From the NCBI GenBank assembly GCA_964354655.1, contig CAYHAL010000013.1, positions 1 to 31,602 of the forward strand: 31,602 bases of DNA, given 5' to 3'. The first letter of the stretch is position 1, and the number at the start of each line of letters is the position of its first letter. The notes under the pieces were generated by a model. The model was not told where the DNA came from. It was given only the letters and a program-made list of their open reading frames with translations, and made no database searches. Below are positions 1 to 6,865 of this stretch, piece by piece. The position numbers and the translations under genes were made by a program. The stretch is from E44-bin46 sp964354655. Its GTDB lineage: Bacteria > Chloroflexota > Dehalococcoidia > Dehalococcoidales > E44-bin46.

Positions 1-257
1 AGCCACCTTGCCATGAGTAGCATTATGCCTCCCATGAGAAGGTAATTGAGCAGCAGCGAAATAAATATCGGGCGAGGCGAGCTTTTTATTGAGGCAAGGT
101 CGTGGTTGGTTATGCTGACGGTGGATAAAGTCATAGCCACTGCCAGTGATGGCAGTAATAGTGGCTCTATCCAAGCTGCTCCCTGACCGGCAGCCAGAGC
201 CAGCACAATAGCCAGAATAAATATGAAATTCCGGTTTCTGAATAGTCTGCTGACGAT
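1..257 (-). CDS. Bile acid:sodium symporter-like membrane protein, N-terminal fragment
   Basis: The reverse strand stays open from an in-frame TAA at 272-270 to the window edge. It encodes a hydrophobic protein beginning near IVSRLFRNRNFIFILAIVLA, with two or three likely membrane segments and a PRPIFISLLLNYLLMGG stretch. The FRNRNF start, a helix, then a polar turn and an arginine-proline before the next helix resemble the first helices of the BASS family (bile acid/sodium or arsenite-type carriers), which are cytoplasmic-membrane secondary transporters. The C-terminus lies outside the window. There is no ATG, GTG or TTG between the stop and the FRNRN motif. An AAGGA sequence sits 9 bases before an ATC at 257-255, so either a non-standard start is used or there is a base error. 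The family call is from recall of the fold pattern, and a generic membrane protein is possible. From 273 to 474 I see no gene. Confidence 0.5.
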   Translation of the reverse strand, partial: MVSRLFRNRNFIFILAIVLALAAGQGAAWIEPLLLPSLAVAMTLSTVSITNHDLASIKSSPRPIFISLLLNYLLMGGIMLLMARW

Positions 258-474
258 GGTAAGTATTCCTTAACCTGATTCTTCTATCTTCTTTGCTCGC
301 CTGATTGTAGCTGAATTATGCCCTGCGGGCAAATAATTTTTCTACCCCAGCTTGGAGTTAGGGAAAGGAAGCAAGACTTAGTAACCGAGGGTTATGATGC
401 ATAATTAAGGTTAAAACTATAACGCCAACAACCGTTAGTGGGCTTGCCGACCACGTCGGTTAGGGATATAGTAG

Positions 475-744
475 ATGATGATGGAGCCTCTTAACCCTAT
501 AGCTCGTGACTTCATCCTTTTCTGTATTCACCGCCACGGGAAGGAATGGCCAGCGCTCTATGACGAGATGTGTTGGGTAGCTGGACGCCACCTGTTTAGA
601 GGGTTGGACTATGCTGAGTTAAGAAAGCTTGGAATATCCCTGGCTCTCAACAATATAGAAGATACCATTAGGATGGTAGATATTGTCACCGCTGAAGAGG
701 AGAAGGTTCACACCGGCGAACCGCAAATTCTACCTCATAATTAA
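475..744 (+). CDS. Conserved-looking small hypothetical protein
   Basis: A soluble 89-residue protein that I do not recognise. It begins with three consecutive ATG codons (475, 478, 481); the third, giving MEPLNPIARDF, may be the real start. It is mixed charged and hydrophobic, with an aromatic-rich first half (FILFCIHRHGKEWPALYDEM) and a helical, acidic second half. It has no signal peptide, membrane segment or metal-binding cluster. A weak GGTTAGGGA lies upstream. It precedes the S41 protease gene on the same strand by about 80 bases, so the two may be co-transcribed. Codon use looks like that of the neighbours, which supports it being a real gene, but no function can be given. Confidence 0.6.
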   Translation: MMMEPLNPIARDFILFCIHRHGKEWPALYDEMCWVAGRHLFRGLDYAELRKLGISLALNNIEDTIRMVDIVTAEEEKVHTGEPQILPHN

Positions 745-825
745 ATTAGACTACCCTACTCATATTTTCCTCAATAAAATAACTAATAAATCTTGTTACA
801 AAACACTTTATGGGGGCGTAATCCA

Positions 826-1968
826 ATGTCAAGGGTATTAAAAATTACGGTAATAGCTTTATTGGTGGTGAGCCTGGCTGTATCTTTGGGTGCTGGTTGT
901 GCTCTAGGCACCAGAACTCCCCCCGCCGCAAGCCAGGGTCTGGATGTTGTGGGGGAGGCGTGGAATATAATCTTTCAAGATTATGTGGAGAGGGACAGGC
1001 TTGATGCTAGCAAACTGAGTCAGGCAGCCATCAAGGGTATGGTAGAGGCACTGGATGACCCTTATACCTCTTACCTAGACCCTGAGACCTACCAGTTGAC
1101 CTTGAGCAGCCTGGAAGGGAGATTTGAGGGTGTTGGTGCCCAAGTTGCCATTGAGGACAATCAGATTATAGTTATTGCCCCGATTGCCGATTCGCCAGCG
1201 GATAAGGCAGGTATTAGGGCTGGCGATATAATCTTGGAAATTGATGGTAAACCTACTTCAGGGATGAGCCTAGCTGAGGCCGTGGCTCTTATCCGTGGTC
1301 CACGCGGGACATCAGTCAGGCTTCTGGTTCTTCACCAGGGTGAGACTCAGCCTGAAGAAATTGAGATAGTCAGGGCTGAAATTGAGCTAACCAGTGTCCG
1401 CTTTGAGATGAGACAAGACATTGCTTATATAAATATCACCTATTTTTCTGAGAGCACCGATGAAGAACTATCGCCGGTGCTGGATATGATAACCGCTGAA
1501 GCGGCTAGTGGCATCATCCTTGACCTCCGAAGTAATCCCGGTGGCATACTAACGACAGTAGTTGATGTTGCCAGCTACTTTTTGAAGGAGGGCGTAGTTG
1601 TTGATGTGGTGGATAATCAAGGAAACCATACCACTATGAGTGTTAAATATAAGCCAGTCACTACTGACCTACCATTGGTTGTTTTAGTGGATAGCTACAG
1701 TGCCAGTGGCAGTGAGGTATTGGCTGGGGCACTGCAGGATTATGGTTGTGCCACTATTGCTGGCACCACAACCTTTGGCAAGGGCAGTGTCAACATCCTG
1801 CGCCAGCTTAAGGATGGCTCAGGATTATATATTACCACCGCTCGCTGGCTCACCCCCAAGGGTCATCTCATAGAAGGCAAAGGGATAGTCCCCGACTATG
1901 AGCTTGAGGTTAAGGGAGAAGACGCCATCCAGTGGGCTATTGACTATCTGAAGAGCAGCAAATCATGA
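826..1968 (+). CDS. S41 family C-terminal processing peptidase (CtpA/Prc-like)
   Basis: A serine protease of the carboxyl-terminal processing family that acts outside the cytoplasmic membrane on the C-terminal ends of exported proteins. The start at 826 is chosen over an upstream in-frame TTG at 793 because GGGGG lies 9 bases before it and the protein then opens with a charged end and a hydrophobic segment (residues 5-22). This ends in GAGC, a weak lipobox, so it may be a lipoprotein or a membrane-anchored protein. Order of parts: N-terminal helical region with DDPYTSYL, PDZ domain at about residues 95-180 (SPADKAGIRAGDIILEIDG), then the S41 catalytic core. Ser294 in SASGSE and Lys319 in GKGSV are 25 residues apart, the spacing of the Ser430/Lys455 dyad in E. 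coli Prc. At 380 residues it is a normal bacterial CtpA length. The substrate is unknown. Confidence 0.93.
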   Translation: MSRVLKITVIALLVVSLAVSLGAGCALGTRTPPAASQGLDVVGEAWNIIFQDYVERDRLDASKLSQAAIKGMVEALDDPYTSYLDPETYQLTLSSLEGRFEGVGAQVAIEDNQIIVIAPIADSPADKAGIRAGDIILEIDGKPTSGMSLAEAVALIRGPRGTSVRLLVLHQGETQPEEIEIVRAEIELTSVRFEMRQDIAYINITYFSESTDEELSPVLDMITAEAASGIILDLRSNPGGILTTVVDVASYFLKEGVVVDVVDNQGNHTTMSVKYKPVTTDLPLVVLVDSYSASGSEVLAGALQDYGCATIAGTTTFGKGSVNILRQLKDGSGLYITTARWLTPKGHLIEGKGIVPDYELEVKGEDAIQWAIDYLKSSKS

Positions 1969-2048
1969 GCCGACACCTAGCCCGATACCCGAGGCAAATT
2001 TCAAATTGCTTATAAGTGATGACGTAAATGCTATTAGAACGTTAAGTC

Positions 2049-2423
2049 ATGGACAGAGAAAGATTTGAGTGGTTAGTGGCAAGGGCGGTTGAGAGTTTAC
2101 CTGAGGAGTTTCGGACTAAGCTGGAAAACGTTGACGTGGTGGTTGAGGATTGGCCGACTCAAAGTCAACTGGCTAAGGCGGGGTTAAGGCGAGGTCAAAC
2201 CCTTCTCGGTCTTTACCAGGGTGTGCCGCTGACCAAGCGGGGCAGGCACTATGGGCTGGTGGCACCGGATAAGATAACCATATTCCAGGGGTCGATTGAG
2301 GCTAAATATAGATTTGAGACTGAGATTGTTGCTGAGATACAGAGGGTAGTTCGGCATGAGATAGCCCACCACTTTGGTATTGGTGATGCTAGACTGGAGC
2401 AGCTTGAAAAGGGTGAAGACTAA
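2049..2423 (+). CDS. Minimal zincin metallopeptidase (PF06262 type)
   Basis: A 124-residue protein of the small zincin family formerly called DUF1025, found in Actinobacteria, Thermus and Chloroflexi. The C-terminal helix carries HEIAHHFGIGD (residues 103-113). This is the HExxHxxGxxD signature in which two histidines and the aspartate bind zinc and Glu104 is the catalytic base. The N-terminal half is helical (RFEWLVARAVESLPEEF), followed by beta strands (VDVVVEDWP, DKITIFQGSIE), as in that family. No signal peptide is present, so it is cytoplasmic. Substrates of the family are poorly known. Its last 35 bases overlap the tail of the convergent elp3 gene. No strong ribosome-binding site is visible before the ATG. 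Confidence 0.85.
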   Translation: MDRERFEWLVARAVESLPEEFRTKLENVDVVVEDWPTQSQLAKAGLRRGQTLLGLYQGVPLTKRGRHYGLVAPDKITIFQGSIEAKYRFETEIVAEIQRVVRHEIAHHFGIGDARLEQLEKGED

Positions 2424-3858
2424 ACTTTGGAATCTGAGCCAGACGCTTGACCATATAGTCGCCCTGTGAGCTGTAGCCAAACTCAGCACGGTAGTATTCC
2501 TTGGCGCCAACCCCGCTTAAGATGACCATCCATCGGGCTTGAAACATATTGACAGCAATTTGCTCAGCTTCTCTCATTAGTGCCTTACCTAAACCCTTAT
2601 GCTGAGCTGCATTTGGGTTCCGCCGGGTAAGAGAAACCTCAGGACCATATATATGTAGTTCCCTTATTATGGCTAGATTTCCATCTGCGGGTTCCCAGGA
2701 AAATCGTAGATTTTTCTGGGTGCTTTTAGCCTCCAGCCTTAGACTAGATATGGACTGGGATTGAACCCTCATCCGCAACAGGCCAAACAGCGTTTCATTT
2801 TCATCCTCAAAGGATAGGAAAATCTCTTTACCCCCTGAAGCTTCATAGTCCATTCTTACCAACCGGGGTTTGCCTATTTCCCAGCCAGTCTGTGCCCGGT
2901 GACCATACTCTCGACACCTGATGCACCTACATTCCCTACCTTGCTCCTTCATGCGCTGTCTAGCTACCTCCCGGAGCGAGTCCTTTAGACCACCGACGAT
3001 AAACTTGGATGGGATGTTGCGTAGCACCCTTGAGATTCTGACATACTTGGGCACAACAGACTTAATCTCAGCAATCAGGTTAATCATGGTGTCATCATCG
3101 TAGGGCTGATAGCGCCCATCCCGATACCACTCCTCCAGTTCGGTGCCAGCCACCACCATGGTCGGATATAGCTTCAAGCCATCCGGTCTAAACCGAGCAT
3201 CCTCAAATAGCCTTTTAGATAGCTCTAGGTCAATTTCCGGGGTTGAGCCAGGTAGTCCCGGCATCCAGTGGTAATGCACCTTAAAGCCGTGCTCCTTGAG
3301 TAATGCGGTGGCTTTAACTACGTCGTCTACAGTGTGTCCTCTCCTTGTCAGTCGGTAGATTTCATCATCCAGGGTCTGGACGCCGAGTTCAACCCTGGTG
3401 ATGCCAAACTCAAGCATTCTATCTATCTCCTCCCGCCCACACCAATCAGGTCTGGTCTCTAGGCATAGCCCGACGCAACGATGGTTCGCCGTTTCATTAA
3501 TTTCCTTTGCTTCCTCTAATGTAGGCGATTCCTCACCATTCAAGGCGTCAAAGCAGTCCTTAATAAACTGATATTGGTAATCCTTGGGGAAGGCGAGAAA
3601 GGTGCCTCCCATGACTATCAGCTCAACCTTATCGGTGGGGTGTCCCATCTCGGAGAGGGCTTTTAATCTTAGCTTAATCTGTTTCTTGGCATCATAGCCA
3701 CATTCCCTGCCTCGTAACACCGCTGGCGATTCAGGGGTGTAGCTCTGAGGTGTAACCGGGTAGGTAGGACAATAGATACATTGCCCTGGGCACTTCAGAG
3801 GCAGGGTCATCACTGCTACTGGCGTAACCCCGGATATTGTCCTGGTGAATTTCTTCAT
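2389..3858 (-). CDS. elp3: Elp3 tRNA wobble-uridine carboxymethyl radical SAM/acetyltransferase
   Basis: Elp3 uses a radical SAM cluster and acetyl-CoA to build the cm5 group on uridine 34 of tRNAs. Seen here: the radical SAM cysteines Cys23, Cys27 and Cys30 (CPGQCIYC), followed by the barrel with the ETRPDWC and GVQTLDDEIYRLTRRGH motifs. A cysteine cluster CRCIRC at about residues 307-312 is the likely zinc site. A C-terminal GNAT domain carries the acetyl-CoA loop QHKGLGKA at 419-426 and EYYRAEFGYS. At 489 residues it lacks the long N-terminal tRNA-binding extension of eukaryotic and archaeal Elp3, like the short D. mccartyi enzyme used for structural work. The tail after YMVKRL runs about 16 residues further than the domain needs and overlaps the convergent metallopeptidase gene. 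A methyltransferase of the Trm9 type lies divergently next door. Confidence 0.95.
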   Translation of the reverse strand: MKKFTRTISGVTPVAVMTLPLKCPGQCIYCPTYPVTPQSYTPESPAVLRGRECGYDAKKQIKLRLKALSEMGHPTDKVELIVMGGTFLAFPKDYQYQFIKDCFDALNGEESPTLEEAKEINETANHRCVGLCLETRPDWCGREEIDRMLEFGITRVELGVQTLDDEIYRLTRRGHTVDDVVKATALLKEHGFKVHYHWMPGLPGSTPEIDLELSKRLFEDARFRPDGLKLYPTMVVAGTELEEWYRDGRYQPYDDDTMINLIAEIKSVVPKYVRISRVLRNIPSKFIVGGLKDSLREVARQRMKEQGRECRCIRCREYGHRAQTGWEIGKPRLVRMDYEASGGKEIFLSFEDENETLFGLLRMRVQSQSISSLRLEAKSTQKNLRFSWEPADGNLAIIRELHIYGPEVSLTRRNPNAAQHKGLGKALMREAEQIAVNMFQARWMVILSGVGAKEYYRAEFGYSSQGDYMVKRLAQIPKFSLHPFQAAPV

Positions 3859-3909
3859 TGTATACTCAGTTTAGCAGATTTGGGTTAGTAGTAACAACCT
3901 AACTATGGG

Positions 3910-4009
3910 NNNNNNNNNNNNNNNNNNNNNNNNNNNNNNNNNNNNNNNNNNNNNNNNNNNNNNNNNNNNNNNNNNNNNNNNNNNNNNNNNNNNNNNNNNN
4001 NNNNNNNNN
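3910..4009. other. Assembly gap of exactly 100 N
   Basis: One hundred N in a row, the usual placeholder for a gap of unknown size. It removes the start of the Trm9-like methyltransferase and at least part of the divergent promoter region shared with elp3. The apparent ATGGG at 3905 on the left flank should not be taken as the true start. Confidence 0.97.
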
Positions 4010-4642
4010 GTATTTGATGAGATAGCCCCAAGCTGGTATAATTTCAGGCATTGGTCTATATTCCGCAACGAGCTAGAAGCTTTGGCACAGCGGTGGCAGA
4101 AGGGCAAGCTAATTAACCTTGGTTGTGCCCACGGTCCCGACTTTTTACCCTTTAGCCAGGGCTTTGAATTATATGGGGTGGACTTTTCTACCGAGATGTT
4201 AAGGTTTGCCCGAAAATACTCCCAAAAATTCAACCTTGCGGTAAACCTAGCGCTGGCTGATGTTGGCTATCTTCCCTATTCTGACCACACCTTTGACTGG
4301 GCAATTGTCGTAGCTACCTACCACCATATAAAAGGCAAGCAGGAGAGGCAAGCCGCCCTAGATGAGCTGAGGCGAGTACTAAAGCCGGGTGGTGAAGCCT
4401 TTATCACCGTATGGAACCGCTGGCAACCCAGGTTCCGGTTTAAGCCAAAAGAGGTAGCTGTGCCCTGGCGGACAAAGGGCAAGACCCTGTACCGCTACTA
4501 TTACCTTTTCTCCTACCCCGAGCTGGAAAAGCTGGTAAGGAGGGCTGGCTTTGAGGTGCTTAAATCCTTTGCCGAAAGCTCCTACCATTATCCGCTCAAG
4601 TTTTTCTCCGGGAATATATGCCTGTTGGTGAAGGCAAAGTAA
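4010..4642 (+). CDS. Class I SAM methyltransferase, Trm9/ALKBH8-like (5' end lost in gap)
   Basis: The visible 210 residues start at VFDEIAPSWYNFRHW and form a complete Rossmann methyltransferase. Motif I is LINLGCAHGPDF, followed by the acidic strand end YGVDFS, motif II at DWAIVVATYHHI, and LRRVLKPGGEAFITVWNRWQ. The IAPSW...RHW opening, the (I/T)xxHHI motif followed by a basic-rich helix, and PGG...VWxxxQ are the pattern of yeast Trm9 and the methyltransferase domain of ALKBH8, which methylate cm5U34 of tRNA to mcm5U34. This pattern match is from memory. A generic small-molecule or UbiE-type methyltransferase remains possible. Position beside elp3, which makes cm5U, supports the tRNA role. 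Only a few N-terminal residues should be missing if it follows the Trm9 length. The next gene follows after 83 bases. Confidence 0.8.
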   Translation, partial: VFDEIAPSWYNFRHWSIFRNELEALAQRWQKGKLINLGCAHGPDFLPFSQGFELYGVDFSTEMLRFARKYSQKFNLAVNLALADVGYLPYSDHTFDWAIVVATYHHIKGKQERQAALDELRRVLKPGGEAFITVWNRWQPRFRFKPKEVAVPWRTKGKTLYRYYYLFSYPELEKLVRRAGFEVLKSFAESSYHYPLKFFSGNICLLVKAK

Positions 4643-4725
4643 TCCTGCTGACAATGCCTATAGACATATTGCTAATAATCTGGTTTAATTAATAAACATT
4701 AATAAGCTAAGGTGAGGAGTAACAA

Positions 4726-5202
4726 ATGGATTTTTTTGGTGCAGGCAGTCAACAATGGCAGATTATAATACCAATAATTATTCTTATCGTAATCTCTATC
4801 GTCATGTCGAGGCGGCGCAAAGTCGAAAAGACAGAGCCAGAGATAGTTGGCAGTCTGTTTCTTGACGTAAATGAGAATCTGAGGCTTATGGGAGGGTTCA
4901 GCCTTCGGGGGCGTCCCAAGAAATTTAAGACCGATAGCTGGAAGAGGAACAGTGAAAAGGTAGGCTTTCTGGCTCAGTCGCTACGAGATACCCTGTCCCA
5001 AACCTTTGCCCTGGCTGAAGATTTCAACCAGCGGATAGATAGAGCCAGAAAGGAACGGGCAAGCGTTTATCTCACTGGCATTGATGTGCACAAGCTAGAA
5101 GCGCCGTTGACCAAGAGTAAACAGGGGCTTGAAGAGTGGATTAGAGCCAATATGCCACTTGAAACGACGGGACGGCGTGGCTGTATGGGTATGGGAGGCT
5201 GA
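4726..5202 (+). CDS. Membrane-anchored hypothetical protein
   Basis: A 158-residue protein that I do not recognise. An N-terminal hydrophobic helix (about residues 10-27, IIIPIIILIVISIVM) is followed by SRRRK, placing the rest in the cytoplasm by the positive-inside rule. The soluble part is basic and helical with a strand-like opening (EPEIVGSLFLDVNENLRLM), and it ends in the glycine- and methionine-rich GRRGCMGMGG. A good Shine-Dalgarno sequence, AAGGTGAGGAG, precedes the ATG. It lies 19 bases upstream of the DegV gene on the same strand and is probably co-transcribed with it. No function can be assigned. Confidence 0.7.
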   Translation: MDFFGAGSQQWQIIIPIIILIVISIVMSRRRKVEKTEPEIVGSLFLDVNENLRLMGGFSLRGRPKKFKTDSWKRNSEKVGFLAQSLRDTLSQTFALAEDFNQRIDRARKERASVYLTGIDVHKLEAPLTKSKQGLEEWIRANMPLETTGRRGCMGMGG

Positions 5203-5221
5203 AGCGAGGAAGGGGGTAATA

Positions 5222-6097
5222 GTGAAGAAAAAGGTAGCTGTTATGACTGATACCATCAGCCAGATGTCTCAGGAAATTGCTGATAAACATGATATCAAAA
5301 TAGTGCCTATGGGCATTGTTATAGATGGCAAGCTCTATCGTGAAAACGAGGTAAATCTACCTGAGTATTACCAGAAATTGCTCCAAATAACGGAGACCGA
5401 TAAGCTACCTACGTCTTCATCTATCTCTGTAGGAGAGTTCCTGGAAGCGTGCCGAGAGCTGAGTCAGAAGGTGGGGGGTATTGTATACATTAGTCACAGC
5501 GTAAGGCTTGGTGCGTCATCTAAAGCTGCCCTGCAAGCCAAACAGATGGCTGAGGAGGAGCTACCCAATATCCAGATTGAGGTAATTGATACTGGCACCT
5601 ATGGTGGAGCCCAGATGCTTATTGCCCTGGAGGCTGCTAAAGCCGCTGCCGCTGGCAAGAGCTTCTCCGAGGTAGTTGAAGTGGCTAAAAATATGATAAT
5701 CAGGGTCAAGAGTATTGTCTTGGCTGATAATCTTGAATACCTAGCCAGCGGAGGAAGGATACAGGACGGTCGTGCCTGGGCAGAGGCTAAAGTTAGCACT
5801 AAGGCACTTCTGGAGACGGATGCTGCCGCTGGAAAGGTACATGCCCCTCTAGCCAGGTATGGAACCAAGAGGAAGGCGGTGGAAGGATTGCTTGAGATAA
5901 TGAAGGAGAGGTACCGGGGCAAGAAACTTCATGTGGTGATAAATCACAGCAATGTGCCTGATGAGGCTGAGGAACTTAGAAAACTGGTCTCCTCACAGCT
6001 TCAATGTGTTGAGCTTTATGTTACCGATGTTTACCCTGTAGTGGGCAGGCACGGAGGACCGGGGAGTCTCTACCTTAGCTGGTGGTGTGAAGACTGA
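5222..6097 (+). CDS. DegV family fatty-acid-binding protein
   Basis: A 291-residue DegV protein. Members bind a single fatty acid, and some (FakB) present it to the kinase FakA for incorporation into phospholipid. The GTG start at 5222 gives MKKKVAVMTDTISQM, with GGGGG in a good position before it. An ATG further upstream in the same frame lies inside the preceding gene. Family signs: the TD(T/S) opening, the first lobe with the IVPMGIVIDG strand, PTSSSISVGEF, YISHSVRLGASSKAA, VIDTGTYGGAQ, and a C-terminal GRHGGPGSLYLSWW in place of the usual HxGPGxxG loop. No FakA-like kinase gene is in view, so whether it feeds fatty acids into the nearby plsX pathway is inference. Confidence 0.92.
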   Translation: MKKKVAVMTDTISQMSQEIADKHDIKIVPMGIVIDGKLYRENEVNLPEYYQKLLQITETDKLPTSSSISVGEFLEACRELSQKVGGIVYISHSVRLGASSKAALQAKQMAEEELPNIQIEVIDTGTYGGAQMLIALEAAKAAAAGKSFSEVVEVAKNMIIRVKSIVLADNLEYLASGGRIQDGRAWAEAKVSTKALLETDAAAGKVHAPLARYGTKRKAVEGLLEIMKERYRGKKLHVVINHSNVPDEAEELRKLVSSQLQCVELYVTDVYPVVGRHGGPGSLYLSWWCED

Positions 6098-6112
6098 GAC
6101 GGCTTATGGTAA

Positions 6113-6141
6113 ATCGATGGGGGTTATATCCCCCCATCGAT
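6113..6141. terminator. Inverted repeat between convergent degV-type gene and fabG
   Basis: An 11-base perfect inverted repeat, ATCGATGGGGG at 6113-6123 and CCCCCATCGAT at 6131-6141, with a 7-base loop. It covers the fabG stop codon and its last codons and lies 16 bases after the DegV-gene stop. It could end transcription in both directions at this convergent junction. Neither strand has a U-run after the stem, so an intrinsic terminator is not secure. Confidence 0.4.
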
Positions 6142-6864
6142 ACGAATAACCTGCCCGGTGATATAGCTAGCTCGGTCGCTGGCTAAGAAGGCTACCAGCT
6201 CGGCGACTTCTTCTGGTTTGCCGAAGCGCTGGAGTGAAATCATTGTCAGGATAAAGTCTTTCCTTTCCTGGGGCAGCCTCTCGGTCATATCAGTCAGGAT
6301 AAAGCCCGGGGCTATAGCATTGGCAGTTATATTCAGTGAGCCTACCTCTCTGGCTATGCTTTTGGTAAAGGCGATGATTCCGGCTTTAGAGGCGGCATAG
6401 TTAGTTTGCCCGGGGTTGCCTAGTATTGCGGCGATAGAGGCAATACTGATGATACGCCCCCATCGCTGTTTCATCATTGACCGCAGGGCAAACTTGGTGC
6501 AGGTATACACCCCCCTTAAATTAGTATTAATGACATCGTCCCAGGCTTCATCGGACATCCTTAGTAACAGGGTATCTCGGTTAATGCCAGCATTATTTAC
6601 TAAAATATCAATCTTACCCCACTTGTCAGTCACTTCCTGCACCATGGCTTTTACCGATTCGCTGTCTCTTACATCGGCTACTACGGCAATGGCTTCCCCG
6701 CCTTGACTTGTTATAGTGTTAACTACGTCACTGGCGGTCTCTTTTGATACGTCGTTAACCGCCACTTTAGCCCCGAGGCTTGACAGCTTGAGGGCGATGG
6801 CTCTGCCGATGCCCCGAGCAGCCCCGGTTATCAGCGATACCTTACCTTCAAATTCTAAAGACAT
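6124..6864 (-). CDS. fabG: 3-oxoacyl-ACP reductase FabG
   Basis: A short-chain dehydrogenase that reduces 3-ketoacyl-ACP with NADPH in type II fatty-acid synthesis. The nucleotide-binding loop is TGAARGIG at residues 13-20. NNAG is followed by INRDTLLLRM, typical of FabG. The catalytic Ser143, Tyr156 and Lys160 are in place (SIASIAAILGNPGQTNYAASK spans residues 140-160). IAPGFILTDMTERL and the closing IDGGI also fit. The ATG at 6864 is one base after the fabF stop, with AAGGAGA inside the end of fabF as ribosome-binding site. An upstream start would overlap fabF by over 50 bases. It is the last of seven genes in the reverse-strand fatty-acid operon. 246 residues is the usual length. Confidence 0.95.
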   Translation of the reverse strand: MSLEFEGKVSLITGAARGIGRAIALKLSSLGAKVAVNDVSKETASDVVNTITSQGGEAIAVVADVRDSESVKAMVQEVTDKWGKIDILVNNAGINRDTLLLRMSDEAWDDVINTNLRGVYTCTKFALRSMMKQRWGRIISIASIAAILGNPGQTNYAASKAGIIAFTKSIAREVGSLNITANAIAPGFILTDMTERLPQERKDFILTMISLQRFGKPEEVAELVAFLASDRASYITGQVIRIDGGI

Positions 6865-6865
6865 G

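Noticed and set aside
793..825. Upstream TTG start for the S41 protease
   Set aside because: It has no ribosome-binding site and adds a polar stretch before the signal segment. ATG at 826 fits better.
3905..4009. Methyltransferase start at ATG 3905 on the left side of the gap
   Set aside because: The reading frame across 100 placeholder N is meaningless, so the true start cannot be placed.
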